A DNA stretch of 64,000 nucleotides from Sanguinoderma infundibulare (GCA_032821775.1 JAVLRN010000011.1:992001-1056000); one strand, 5' to 3'. Positions 47,238 through 58,584 are shown, counted from the stretch's first letter. Made by a program: numbers and translations. Notes: a model not told the origin generated them from the sequence alone.

Positions 47238-49234
47238 ATGCGGCTCCTCGATACGCACACCGGTCTGTTCATCGAAGTCCCCAATCCCAGTACCGTTCGG
47301 TATGCCATCCTCTCGCATACGTGGGACGGCCAGGGCGAACAGACCTACCAGGTGATCAAAGAACTTCAGGTGCCATACTCCTCAAAGCCATCCCCTCCTG
47401 TTGTTCCGCAGCAAAGCTCCTCGACCGAGTCGCAGCGGCAATCCTCGCGCACGCCTCGCAAGAGCAGTTCATCGCAAAGAGCCCCCAAATCCTCTCCCCC
47501 CTCCTTTTGGGACGACCGTCGTTTGTCGCGGAAGGTCCGCAGCGCGTGTGCCGTCGCCCGCGCCGACGGCTACCGCTACATCTGGATAGACTCGTGCTGC
47601 ATCGACAAGACGAGCAGCTCTGAGCTGTCCGAGGCCATCAACTCGATGTACCTCTGGTATCGCAGCGCGTCCGTCTGTTACGCGTTCCTGGCAGATGTCC
47701 CCGCCGGCGACTTGTCCAAGAAGGCATCCAACTTCCGTGGGAGCAGGTGGTTCACGAGGGGCTGGACGCTTCAAGAGCTGATCGCTCCTCGGGATCTGGT
47801 CTTCACGGCCAAAGATTGGAGCGTTCTAGGGTCCAAGTCAAGCTTGGCGGAGCTTGTCGCTGAGGTCACGGGGATAGACCGCGCCGTCCTGACGCATCAG
47901 AAGCGGCTGAGTCAGGTCAGCGTGGCGCAACGCATGTCTTGGGCATCCAAGAGGAAGACGACGAGGATCGAAGACGAGGCCTACTCGCTGTTAGGCATAT
48001 TCGACATCACCATGACCACGCTCTACGGCGAAGGCGATCGGGCCTTTGTGCGCCTGCAGGAGGAGATCCTGAAGACGATACCCGATCAGACCATCTTCGC
48101 CTGGGGACGTATTTCCTTTCACGCCCTCCCGTTTCAAACCACCATTGCCGACGACCCATCTCAGAGCGAGGCGGATTCAAATGCTCTCACGGCCAGCAAG
48201 GCTAAAGCAAGCCGCCCGGACATGCGCATAACCATCTCACCGCACCGCGAGGACGAGTCGGTCTCCAGAGTCGAACAAATATTTGCCTCATCACCCCACC
48301 AATTCTCCTCGCGCAGCGGAGTCATCCATCCCATCTCTCACCAGGAGTTCATCCAACGGCTCAGCCTCGCAGGTCTCCCCCTCCCAGAGTATACACCCTC
48401 TCCGTACGGCATGCGCGCCGTCTTCCCGATGCTGTCCTTCCACCACCAGGGCAAGCCGCTCCTCCACTACCAGGAACGTCCAGAGACCCTCGTCGTCCAG
48501 CGCAAATGGCACTTCATCCTCCTCGCGTGCGAACACTCCCGTCACCGCGGAGAGCTGGTGGCGCGGGCGTGCTTCGGCCAGCCCTTCGGCGCCGGGGCGG
48601 AGTCCCTGCAATCCGCGTCCTGTTCCTTCTCCAACGCCGCCTTCAACACGAACGATCTGGACATTTCCGGCCCCAAGGCCGAGTACACGCTCTTCACGAT
48701 CTCCCCTACCCAACTCCAGCAGTGTCGCGCCCATCTGCGCGTCACAACCGTGTACCTCCCCTCTCCCACGCGGAGTCCGTCCAGTCGACCGCGGGACTTC
48801 ACCTGGGACAGCGAGGGTACCGATCTGCCTGTGCAGCTGTCGCGCTGGGCGGTCGCCGTCCTGCGCACCCAAGGATATGATGTCGCCCTTCGGGCGCTTG
48901 GCGACCAAGAGCGCGACGCATATAGAGTTGGGCTGGTGGACGTACGGAGCAAGGAGACGTGGAACATCCGGCTCCTCAAGTCGCAGGGGAGTTACAAGAG
49001 CAGGCGATGCGCGTGTTTGCGGCCGTCGACCCGCTCACTCTGCGCGAGCATCAAGACGGCGGGGTCTTCACCTCAGATTGGGACTTCTGGGATCCAGAGA
49101 AGCCGCGGTTCGAGTTCAAGGACATTAAGTTCCGGAACGCAGGAAGAAAAGAGATAACCGTTCGTATGAGTCTAGATCAGGTCACGAGCTCGGAACCTTT
49201 TGACTTGCGTATTGAGGTGATAGAGCACTGGTGA
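47238..49234 (+). CDS. HET-domain (heterokaryon incompatibility) protein with apparent C-terminal frameshift
   Basis: HET-domain proteins trigger cell death when genetically different hyphae fuse. The ATG at 47238 opens MRLLDTHTGLFIEVPNPSTV, then YAILSHTWDGQGEQTYQVIK (first HET block), a Ser/Pro-rich insert, ADGYRYIWIDSCCIDKTSSS with LSEAINSMYLWYRSASVCYA (second block) and RWFTRGWTLQELIAPRDLVF (third block). The region SWASKRKTTRIEDEAYSLLG with MTTLYGEGDRAFVRLQEEIL is the usual continuation in HET-E/HET-D-like proteins. The frame is intronless to 49157, but after LLKSQG at the GGGG run 48986-48989 the coding signal moves to another frame, QEQAMRVFAAVDPLTLREHQ, RFEFKDIKFRNAGRKEI, PFDLRIEVIEHW, ending at 49234. 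One missing G would explain this; a 62-nt intron ending at GAGCAG near 49003 is an alternative. No NACHT or WD domain follows. Confidence 0.88.
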
Positions 49235-49398
49235 GACTATGGCTTGCATAGGTACTACTATCGTACACCAGAAATCATGAGATATGGTCGATTGGGAGGG
49301 GATATAAGTACCCCGACTGCGGAGCAGCCGATAAGCCCAAGAACAAAAGTAGAGTCGCTGACTTCACGCACCTTCGACTGCCGTATGAGGTATGCCAA

Positions 49399-51604
49399 TC
49401 ACAACTTCGCTACCACGGTTTCAGTCCCGAAGACCATCTTGGAGTTCAGCGCCACTCGCCCTCGGTCTTCCTCCTTTGCAACCTTGATACGATTCTCGAT
49501 GGTCGCCAAATCGCGTTCCTCAGTCCATCGACGGAACGCCTCTACGTCAACGTCGGCCGTCGGCTCACGCTTGTCAATGGACCACGTCGCGTGCTCGAGC
49601 AGATACAGCGAACAGGAAATTGTCGCAAAGTAGTTCAACACGAGGCAAGGCAAGAGTTGGTTCGTCGCGCTTTCCCGGACATAGAGAGGAACGTTGCCTA
49701 GAGCAGAAGAAAGCGTGTCCGTCGCATTCAGGGCTCGAGCAGGGAGTCGAGGGCGCGCGGCCGAAATGATCCGTTGGGCCCACTGTCAAGCAGCACACAA
49801 GAAGCATCAGTATCGGCAATCGAGGCAGAAGACAGGACGGCACCAGACGGCACCACGCACAGTCATGTAGTGCTCGATGGCTTGCGGATCTTTTGTAGCA
49901 GCGCGTACCAGGTCCAGAGCGCAGACATTGATGGTTCCCTCCCAGACCTTCTCCACGAGGGCATCCCGAATGAGTCTAACATCGAGAGTGCGATTAACCC
50001 AGATTCAATGAGACATACAGTAAGCGAGCACGTACCGTCCTATCCCTGTCTCTTCCATGTACCCGAGACCACCCAGAGCACCCATTGCCTGTTCCATTCC
50101 GAGGGTAGCATGCTCGGCTGCGAACGCCTTGATGGTCGGGGTCAGCAACCGCAGTCGCGCTTCCTCCCCGGGGCCCGCGGTCCCGCATTCGCTCTTCCCC
50201 AGCAGCATAATTACACCAAACGTGACGTGCGTCAACGCACGGTACAGCAGCGCGATATCTGCGAGGCCCGCAACGTGGAGAGGCACGTTCTTGAGCAGAG
50301 TCCTGCCACCTTCAACGGCGCGCACCCCGGCGTATGAGCGCGCTATGGCAAGGCAGCGTTGCAACGATCCCGTGGAGTGAACAGCGGAGTGAACGCGTGA
50401 GGTGTTGAGCATGCGCGCGATGCACTTGACGCCCTCGTTGAGTGGCCCGAGAAGCCACGCGCGCGTCCCGCGCAGCTCGAGCTCGGCCGTAGGGACGCCG
50501 TGCGTCCCGATCTTGTTCTTCAAGCGGTGCATGTATACCCCATTAGAAAGAGGCGTCGGATACGCACCCATTCGTACTGGGACGAGGAAGAGCGATAGAC
50601 CTCGTGCGCCCTTTGAGACTGTCCCAGTGCGCGCGAGCGCGACAGAAAGGTTCCCTTCCGCAGCGCTCGAGAACCACTTGAAACCATCCAGGATGTACGG
50701 CGTCCCAAGATCCGATTCGACGCGCTCAGTGGGGGCAGCGCGGGTCTCGGTTTGTGAGACGTCTGATCCCCCGGGGCGTTCCGTCATCCATTGGCCAGAA
50801 ACATACGCCGTAGAAGAGTCCCGACTAAGCAGGCGGGGTAGGACATCCTTCTTCATCGCGTCTGTTCCGAAGAGCTCTATGACTGAGAAAATGCAGAGGC
50901 AGGTCAGCACGCGACGAATGGAATGGGAAGAGTCCCCCTACGTCCAGCAGCCCCGTCGGTCATGCCAAGAGGACACATGATCTAAACCAGCGTAAGTCAG
51001 CTCGAAGCGTGCGTTCGCGAGGGAGACCTGCGCTTACGACGTGGCAGTCACCGGTCATGAGGAAAGTACGCGCGAACTGGAACGTCCGGCTATGTTCCCC
51101 AAACGTGCGTTCATAGGCAATCGCACTATAGCCCTCCTTGATACAGAACTTCTCAATCTCGCGCCATCCTTCTGATGTCTCCAAGCGGTCGACGCGTTGA
51201 CCGAACTCGTTGTACTGGACGAGTTTGGCGGGGTGCACAAAAGGTCCCAGCGGACGTATCTCTGCGAATGCCGCGATAAACGAGACAGCAAACGAGGAAT
51301 ATCTTCGTTGGCGTACTTCTCACCAAGACATCTCCTAGTCGCGCAAGGTCTGTTTCGAGTGGTTCTAAAATACTTGAAGCTAATTAGCCTCGTCGCCATG
51401 CGGAAGAGGTAGGTAGATGGGGGCATTGCACGTACTTGGAGGGCAAGATCCGTTTGAGAAGACTCGGCAGCACTGAGTCTGAAGTGTAGGGGTGCTCGAC
51501 TGGGTATGCGACCTTTGCGCCACACACCAGGAAAACATAAGAACAGCACAGCGGTCGTATAGAAGGAACTAGCTCACTTGTTGGAATCCTTCTTCGACAC
51601 GCAT
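49399..51604 (-). CDS. Acyl-CoA dehydrogenase, AidB/ACAD-like
   Basis: FAD flavoprotein of the acyl-CoA dehydrogenase superfamily; AidB-type members may act on unusual acyl-CoAs or have stress roles (family knowledge). The short first exon gives MRVEEGFQQ (ATG 51604-51602), then VAYPVEHPYTSDSVLPSLLK, ILEPLETDLARLGDVL, HPAKLVQYNEFGQRVDRLET and GYSAIAYERTFGEHSRTFQF. The flavin/substrate region has YVSGQWMTERPGGSDVSQTE and TPYILDGFKWFSSAAEGNLS. The large exon 50910-50005 ends MEQAMGALGGLGYMEETGI. Then RDALVEKVWEGTINVCALDL with VRAATKDPQAIEHYM, matching the AidB W-E-G motif, and a C-terminal helical part ending VFGTETVVAKL at 49399. About six introns. Intact as far as readable. It is convergent with the HET gene. 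Confidence 0.9.
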
Positions 51605-51964
51605 ATCGATCCTATTCGGCCGATTGAGCAAGCTACACTTGGGACTGATCGCTAGGGGATGATACGGTTGAAGTTATATATATGGTGCCCATTTCAGGGC
51701 CAACAGAGGACGTCCTCAAGCAATCGTCGTGGGACCGAAACGAGAGGAAATCGCCGCGCTCACCAGTAGTAACGTTATGCCTCTTGCCATGGGCGAAGCG
51801 CTAGGGCATGGGCATGGTGAGACACTGAGAGACTCGGAGCTGAGATCTGAGACTTGAAGAACAGCATCGTCCTATAATACAGCAGGTAGCATGAAACAAT
51901 CAGTGAGCGATTGATTTGGTCCAGCTCAATACAAGGGTATATCAGCTCTTTACCGGATCGACTA

Positions 51965-52420
51965 ATCCCCGACGCTCAGCAGATTCATGCCCTGGCAGGG
52001 ACCTCTCCAGAAACATCATGGAGGATATCCGTCAGCAGCCGTACCCCGGCCGGCCAACGCCAGCAGCAGCTCCACGACCCACCCGTCGGTGATCTTCCCC
52101 GCATACGCCTGCGGGTCGAGCTCGAGCGGCTCCGGGTGCCGCGGCGGTCGGCGCGTCGACTCAACGTGGATGTCAAACACGTCTTTGAAGTCCGCCAGCT
52201 CCTCCGCGAGGTCGTGCTCGTGCTACGAGCTCGTCGTGGCGCTCGCCCTGGTCGAGCTTGTGCAGCCACACGGGCAGCTCGTAGTTGAGGGCATGGATCG
52301 GCTTCGCCCACGCGTACGGGCACAGCGTCCCGTCATACCACGCCCCGTGGGCGTCGTGATCGCGACTGAGACCTGGTAGTCGAGCGCAAGGGGCGACTGC
52401 AGGCGGTCTTAAAAACCATA
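51965..52420 (-). pseudogene. Probable gene relic, frame-broken
   Basis: On the minus strand a coding-looking stretch, AHGAWYDGTLCPYAWAKPIH followed by ALNYELPVWLHKLDQGERHD, runs from about 52375 to 52240. The signal then continues in another frame as HDLAEELADFKDVFDIHVES, PPRHPEPLELDPQAYAGKIT and DGWVVELLLALAGRG to a stop near 51998. No splice pair explains the change, so a frameshifted remnant is likely. I do not recognise the family. It sits just outside the left arm of the inverted repeat. Confidence 0.4.
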
Positions 52421-52485
52421 CTCGTATCCTAGGCTCGAACCCAGCCGAGATCCGGTGATGGCGATTCTCGCAGAACACCGGAACG

Positions 52486-52551
52486 GCTGGTACAATCGGT
52501 CAGCCTTTTGGCAGGGTGCCCCGATTTGGTACCCCGTGAGAGAACTGACTT
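52486..52551 (+). repeat. Inverted repeat, left arm (66 bp)
   Basis: Reverse complement of 53437-53502 at 63 of 66 positions by direct comparison. Weaker similarity continues for some bases on both sides. The arm contains the palindromic core GGTACC. Confidence 0.92.
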
Positions 52552-53436
52552 AGTGAAATCGCACTTTCGCCCCCGGCGAGAATTGACGATGATGAACCAT
52601 CCCTCCCGCAACTCCCAGTCTTATCTTGAAAATATATTGCAGGATATATACAGAAATTGCCCAGGCATAGAAAAGTATGAGAAAAATGGACTGCTGGCTC
52701 TAGAATCCAAGTTCTGGATGCACACGAGCAACATTGGCCCCCAAATCAGCGATTGAGGTCTGACTACGAAGAGAGAAGACATGAAACTCACAGAGTGGGT
52801 TTTTATCAATGTATAGAGCCTGTCAAATGGCTTCCTGAAGGTGAGGTGTCACATATCATCTGGTTGGAAAGGAGTCTGGACTGTTATGCACGTAAAACTG
52901 GCCGTGGACGGGGCATGGGAGGCTCCTGAAGGCTTAAATGCCTAATCATAACTATCCTATAGCAAGAGAATACTTTACGTCAGTAACCAATGTCTGGGGG
53001 AGGGGAGATACGTACTCACGCCTAGATGTTCAGCCCAGCAGTGGACGCGCACTAATGACAGCGTCATCACTACGGGCAGAGGCCAAGAGGCAGCTTATAA
53101 GCTCACAGTTATCATGAAACCTACAATACTCTCCGTTAGAATGCAAAAGGTGGCTAGAACAGAGCAGACTGGCATACCAGAGGCGTTGTACATGGGTGTA
53201 CGAAGGAGGGTCGAATAAGCGCCTAGGCGCCTGACGCCCAGCGAGAGGCGCTCAACCCTTGCTTCGCGAATCGGCGCGCACACCAGAACAGCATGTTCCT
53301 GCCCACGGATCCCCATAAAGAGCACCTCATGGTTATAGCGATTGGATTCATGGTCAGCATACACATTTTAGGGGGGAGTGTCTCCCGCAATTGAGTGCAG
53401 CTTCAGATTCTCTGGGTGGGCATCTGTTGATTTTTC

Positions 53437-53502
53437 TAAGTACGTTCTCTCACGGGGTACCAAATCGGGGCACCCTGCCAAAAGGCTAACCGATTGTACC
53501 AG
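53437..53502 (-). repeat. Inverted repeat, right arm (66 bp)
   Basis: Partner of 52486-52551. Read toward the outside, both arms can be translated to the same peptide, VLSRGTKSGHPAKRLTDCTS, which simply reflects their identity. Confidence 0.92.
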
Positions 53503-53598
53503 TCGTTACGGAGTGCTGTCCCCGTTTCGATCTCCGCTGATGCACTCCGTACGACTGGTTCGAGTCTACTCGTATCCCTCCGGCTGGGGACAATCGAG

Positions 53599-53980
53599 TC
53601 ACGTATGGCTCTCGCTGTCGAACCGTCCGCCGACTGTGAGGCCCTCGTACGTGGTCCGATGGATGCCTGGCCCAGGGTCGTAGATTGCTGCCCGGAGGTA
53701 CGACTCGACGAACGCGCGAGGACGTGAATAGTTGTGAGGCATCCGACGAATAGACTGCCTGTTCATCGCAACGATGAGCAAGCCACATACTGTAAATATC
53801 TGCACGCGCGGATACGCAGACCGTCAGTGGAGGAGCACAAAAAAGTGAAGATACGCACTCGTCGGCGGTGAGCGCTAGCTCGAGGACATCGGGATTGGGC
53901 TGCCGCGCCGGGCGCCGGGAACTTCCGAGGTCAGGCCTTCTGTGGACGTCGAGGACGCCAGCAGACACGACCATCTCACT
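53599..53980 (-). pseudogene. Probable gene relic or short terminal exons
   Basis: Minus-strand segments look coding: PNPDVLELALTADE near 53900-53860, then, after a possible intron (acceptor near 53793), IRRMPHNYSRPRAFVESYLR and AAIYDPGPGIHRTTYEGLTV ending at a TGA at 53599. I do not recognise the protein and see no start or other exons, since the ATP synthase K gene begins at 53987 on the other strand. It may be the other part of the broken gene on the far side of the inverted-repeat segment (speculative). Confidence 0.35.
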
Positions 53981-53986
53981 ACCGCC

Positions 53987-54420
53987 ATGTCTTAGTGCGT
54001 CCTCGTCGGTTTCTCTGGACCGCACTCACGCTAAACTCTATATTGTACAGCGTCATCCTCGGCCGTGCCGTCAAAACCGAATACCTTGCCCTCGGCACCA
54101 TTTTTGGCACGGTTGGACTTTCCATGCTCTCCAGGAGCGGTGGAAAGAACGACGCTCCGGCAGCAAAGCCCACCCTAGAGCAAGTGAAGGACTCGGTAAA
54201 GATAGATGCCAGCTCCAAGTACGTCGTACCCTGCCTTTTGCGTATGAGAAGAAAACTGACTAGCCATCTGTGCGTTTCGCTGTTTGGTCCCGCAGGGAGG
54301 AGGAGGAATTGTACGTACTCATGTTACCTCGCAGCAGAGAGAACGGACTGTCGACAACTGACCAGGATGGACAGCATCCGCAAATTCATCGCAGAGGCGG
54401 AGAAGGACTCGAAGCACTGA
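53987..54420 (+). CDS. ATP19: ATP synthase subunit K (Atp19-like), mitochondrial
   Basis: Small inner-membrane subunit associated with dimeric F1Fo-ATP synthase in fungi. The first exon is only 8 nt, ATGTCTTA at 53987-53994; the intron ends with ACAG at 54050, and splicing gives MSYVILGRAVKTEYLALGTI, then FGTVGLSMLSRSGGKNDAPA, LEQVKDSVKIDASS, KEEEEFIRKFIAEAEKDSKH and stop TGA at 54418-54420. There are four exons and 78 residues, the usual size. One membrane helix (YLALGTIFGTVGLSML) and the acidic EEEEFIRKFI tail are characteristic of fungal subunit K. Because of the tiny exons, a simple ORF search misses it. No defect seen. Confidence 0.85.
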
Positions 54421-54824
54421 TCCTGTCGCTACTATTATCCCCCTTGCTGTCGCGCCCTGGTCACGGTAGCGGAATAATAGAAACTGTGGCCCTCCTACCG
54501 CTATTCCCGCATACATGCGTTCCATATATCCCATTTGTGCGAACCCCGGTGTCGTGCCCTGTGTGATGTTCGGTCAATTCGGTGCCCGACGTACTTGAAT
54601 GCAAGCCGAGACGGTCGTTCACATGCTGCTGCGCGCGTGCTGAGCGCGATGATGCTCGTTGCGGTTCGGCTATTCGTTGTAAACCCCGTCGAGTCTAGCC
54701 TCCAGTGTCTTATCTGTGCACTGTGTGCTCTTGGCCGTTCATCCGTCGCTCACTTTGCGCCGACCCATCCTCCTGTGCTTCACGAACAACTCTGTCAATC
54801 ATTATTTGAGTATATAATGTCATT
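54421..54824. other. Tandem intergenic region
   Basis: Contains the 3' UTR of ATP synthase K and the promoter of the DUF4048 gene; nothing else recognised. Confidence 0.5.
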
Positions 54825-56581
54825 ATGAGATCTCCCGTACCGCCCAGTCCTTCCCTCTCGACTCCTGGTCCTCGTTCTCTCCAACTTGTTGACGGCAGCC
54901 TCCAGTCGCTTTCCAACTCGCCATGTCCCTCTCCTGCGCTCTCCGGGCTGTCCACGCCTCCTCCAAGTGCCCGCAAATTCAAACCGCGAAGGCAGTCGTC
55001 CATCTCCTATTACCCTAGCGACCGCTCACCCACCTGGGAACTGCGTTCCCCCACCACCGCTGGCCCTGGGCCCTCTTCACTCAGGCGGAGCAGTTCTCTC
55101 AACCAAAAGATTCCCGCAAGACTGAACTTGAAGGGCGACAGGAGGAGTTTGCCCGCAACCGAGGTCGAGGCAATCGGTAGTCCGCTGGTCGACCGTCCCC
55201 CGCTCACGCTCACCGAAAGGTATATATTCTTCTCCCTGTCTCGTATTTCCCCCCGGCCCCACTCCGTCAACACCACGCTGATGTGTATACGCGTTCATTC
55301 GTGTTTTGTGCGCATAGACACGCCGACCTCCTCCGCTTCATCGCCCAGAAAGAGTCCAAGTGCCTCGAGCTCCGTTCCCAACTCGCCACCCACGAAGCCG
55401 AGCTCGCCCAGCTCAAGCGCAAATGGGAGCGCATCGTGAGCCGCGGCATGGATCGCGCCTACTCCCAGCAGGCCGCACACCCCGGCCTGAGCTCGAGCTC
55501 GCTGCTCACCGACGCGGTCAAGGACGTCAGCAGACTCCTCGCCGCAGGGCTCGACCTCTCTTCCTCACCCTCTGTCTCTACCCCCGTCTCCCCGCTCCCC
55601 TCGAAAGCTGGCATGTCCCCAGGGCACGCAAACACGCAGAGCGTGTCCTCGGTCTCTACCTCGTCCCTCACGAACACAACTTCTAGCGTACGCCTCTCCC
55701 AGTCCTCTGCATCCTCGTTCGCGTACGATGAGGCCCCATGCGAAGAGGACGAACGCGAGCGCGCAGGCTCCAGCTCCCCGCCTCTCCGCCGGTCTTCGTC
55801 TTCTGTTCGCGTAGACGGCGGGACGGGCATCGAGAGCCCCATCGAGATCTCGTCTGCGAGCGCACTCAAGGCGGCGAAGCTCCACCGGCGCAAGAGCCGC
55901 GACGCCCCGCCCGTGCCCTCGTCTGCGGACGATTCGAAGAGCGAGATCACACGGTCGAGCCCGAAGCGGGCTAGTCTGCCTGCCTGCGGAGCTGTGGGTT
56001 TACCGCCTGCGGCGTCGATCCCGGGCCTGGGGCCGCTCGCGAGCCCGCTGGCGTCGTCATGGATGGAGAGTGTGGGGAGCAGTGTGGGGAGGAAGTGGGA
56101 GGAGATTCAGAGCGGCAAGACGTGAGTGTTCTGTCTCTTGTTGCCTTTCAACCCTTCTCGAGGCATACGCATAAACCCGTCGTGTCGGGTTCTCTCGCGC
56201 TCGATATGCGCTCAGTCCATAGCGTTGCGTCCGGACAGTCGCTGATGCCATACCTCGCGTTCCAGGTTCACGAAGGGACAGAAGCGCGCCTCGCTCCTCA
56301 TCTCGGACGCCGCGAGCTCGCTCCTCGCCGCGCTCACGTCCCCTTCCTCGTCCATGGCGTCGTCTGGGTCATCCGCTGCGCCGAGCGCGTCGTCGCTGCT
56401 CGAAGACGACGACGACGCGTCCGCGCTGGGCAGCGTCCTCGTGCCGGACAGCAAGGGTCCGCTGCACACGCCCGCGCTGGTGCCCTGTCCCTCTCCCGCT
56501 CGTGGTCATGGTTCCAAATCCCCCGACGCTACGAGCAAGAGCAAATCCCTGCTGGACGACGATGACGATTGGAATTGGTAG
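54825..56581 (+). CDS. DUF4048-domain protein
   Basis: Fungal protein of unknown function. Start MRSPVPPSPSLSTPGPRSLQ at 54825. The first exon is Ser/Pro-rich and disordered, ending PPLTLTE before an intron at about 55219-55317. The DUF4048 core follows as a coiled coil: RHADLLRFIAQKESKCLELR, SQLATHEAELAQLKRKWERI and VSRGMDRAYS. Next come long Ser-rich stretches with phosphorylation-like Ser/Pro sites. Near the C-terminus LASSWMESVGSSVGRKWEEI and, after an intron at about 56121-56263, FTKGQKRASLLISDAASSLL are conserved-looking amphipathic segments. The end is acidic and aromatic, SLLDDDDDWNW, with TAG at 56579-56581; such a C-terminal DDDWNW tail resembles an adaptor-binding peptide (inference). 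Intact. Confidence 0.82.
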
Positions 56582-57150
56582 GGTCAGGGTGATATAGGCC
56601 CTTGCCGAATATCTACATTATATTAATGACCGCAGGGTGCGGGTCACTCTGCTCCCCAAGGGCGAAGATATTCGTTTGATATTGGATACATTTCACCGTC
56701 GCTGTCACGACATGAGCATACATATGGTAGATAGCGTATTGATAATTAATACCCTCCAAGATGTTGTTCTGCGTTTTTCCTCTCCTTTCTCATCGTGGAA
56801 TACATGCTAGCACGCAGTTGTCTTGAACTTCGTGGCGTCTGCTTGAAGAACCCACTCGCAGAGGTGACCAGCCATGGGTAAAATAACTTAGTTGCCACGG
56901 ATTGGGGTGCGCGCATTTGCCTGAGCGTCGGAAGTTGTACAGCTCAACGAGAACAACTGGCCAGTCGACGCGCGGAAGATATCCGAAACATCGTGCACGC
57001 AGTTGGCGAACGTTGAACCTCTGGAACAGCCGATAGCAAACGAATGGACGTTCCGAGTTGACATGTTTATATTATTGCATGTTTTTGTGCCGGACTGCAT
57101 CTACACGACGAACTCGGTGATCGTGCACATGCGGCGCCCGAGGGTTTTCT
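56582..57150. other. Intergenic region
   Basis: AT-richer sequence after the DUF4048 stop; no gene supported. Confidence 0.45.
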
Positions 57151-57199
57151 CTTTTCTCCCGACTGACATCGACCTCACGAGCCTTCCATGACTGACCGC

Positions 57200-57960
57200 G
57201 CCAAAGCCTCCTCCAAAGTCCATCAGGAACCCCCTAGCGCATCCCTCTGATTCCACCCCACGACCCCGGCCGAAGGCAGGGGGAGGGAGGGACGCGCGCG
57301 CAACCGTGGACGAAACCTGCGCCAGTCCCGCGGGGGCTGGCGAACGCCTGTCGCGCTTGTCCGGTGGCAATCTGTTGGTCCAGGGTAGGAAGGGTAGGCA
57401 TGAAATACGAACGTTAGACAACGTGCGAGAGCTACTTACCGAGTGCACCGTATGCGGCGCATGACGGAAAGGCATCCGTGCTCGAGGGTGCTGTGGACAC
57501 GACCCCGCTTCAACCGCCCACTGGGGCGGGAGCGGTAGTCGTACGCGCCAGCTCGGCCTTCTGCACCGCAATTGACGGGGTTAGCCAAAGTAGGGAGGTG
57601 GGAGTCGAGTAGGCGACTCACCAAATGTTCCTCCACGATCGCCACCGTGTGGTACACGGTATAAGCCTGACGCTTGGTGATCGAGGAGGGAGGCTCGAGG
57701 GCTCGAGGGCGAAGCGACAGTAGGCGTCGTCCGTATGGGTCGAGGAGGGCTGACTAGACATTGGGGGCTCGGCAGCAAGTCGTTTACGAAAGGAAAGCGA
57801 GGTCGAACGCGGGGGCCAAGGACGCGGCGTGTGGACGGATGTCCGACACGCCGTCCCCGACCGGGAGACGTCGAGTCAGGAGGCCGGGTGGGGTTGAACA
57901 AGAACCGATGCATGAGAAGGGAACGCTGAGGAGTCTTCTTGCAAGTAGGCAGGAAAGGAA
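57200..57960 (-). other. Possible exons of an unrecognised minus-strand gene
   Basis: A frame SSITKRQAYTVYHTVAIVEE (about 57705-57645) ends at a good GTGAGT donor; an acceptor near 57565 leads to KAELARTTTAPAPVGG and a stop. Nearby frames (STAPSSTDAFPSCAAYGAL with a GTAAGT donor at 57440, then QIATGQARQAFASPRGTGAG) look like further exons, but they do not join without crossing the stop. Upstream MSSQPSSTHTDDAYCRFALE near 57760 is a possible start. No family is recognised; it may be one small gene with misread junctions, or a decaying one. Confidence 0.3.
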
Positions 57961-58584
57961 GCAGATCTGGGTTTTGTTGTTTTCTGGATGCAGGCGATCG
58001 AGAGAAGATGGTGAAGAGCATCGCTGGTGAGCGCTGGTAGTGGCGACTGATACTAGGAGATGACGGTTGTGGATGAGGAGACGGCCGTCCTGGGTGGTTA
58101 TTTATACCCTCCACGATGGTGGCTAACCACGCAACCTCAGGTTCCGATTTGGTCCCCCAGGGTGAAGCTCAGCCTCGGTTGACTTGCGAAGAATGAGGCT
58201 TGCAAAACCCAGGTGTGGGTTGCCGGACATGCCGTCACAGTGGCTGGGTTGCCGGCGATGTGATGGACGGTACATATGGCTTTATGCGGAAGCGTTCCGG
58301 TTCTCCTTCGGTTCCTCGGGACGTTGGGAGGCAAACATGGGCGGAAGAAGACCAACTGGACCGGGGGAATACGTGGCACGTAGCGAGTAGAGGTGTGTAT
58401 GATAAATATTGAGAAGCATGACAGGGTAATACGAGAGCCAAGGGAGCAATGGGCTGCAAGTAGATGTTCGACAGATAACAGGAAAGAAAAGTCGTTGGAA
58501 GCACGCCGAGAAACCACAGGGGAGAGGACATCCACAGGCAAAGTACCCAGCACGCAGAGAAAGCCGAACGAGCATCTCGGGCAA

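Larger units (their letters stand above)
52486..53502. mobile_element. 1,017-bp segment bounded by inverted repeats, possible non-autonomous element
   Basis: Two nearly identical 66-bp arms in opposite orientation enclose a segment richer in A/T than the rest of the window (for example ATATATTGCAGGATATATAC near 52630). No transposase frame is visible inside; the only longer frames are short (minus strand 53364-53095). The arrangement fits a MITE-like or otherwise deleted DNA transposon, but I could not identify target-site duplications, and homology trails beyond the arms, so the exact ends are unknown. An inverted duplication of a local sequence is the alternative. Confidence 0.45.

Noticed and set aside
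48283..49128. 281-codon plus-strand frame overlapping the HET gene
   Set aside because: Frame-shifted shadow; the true frame carries conserved HET blocks and continuous coding character.
53550..53600. GGTTCGAGTCTA-like sequence resembling a tRNA T-loop
   Set aside because: No matching acceptor, D or anticodon stems can be drawn around it.
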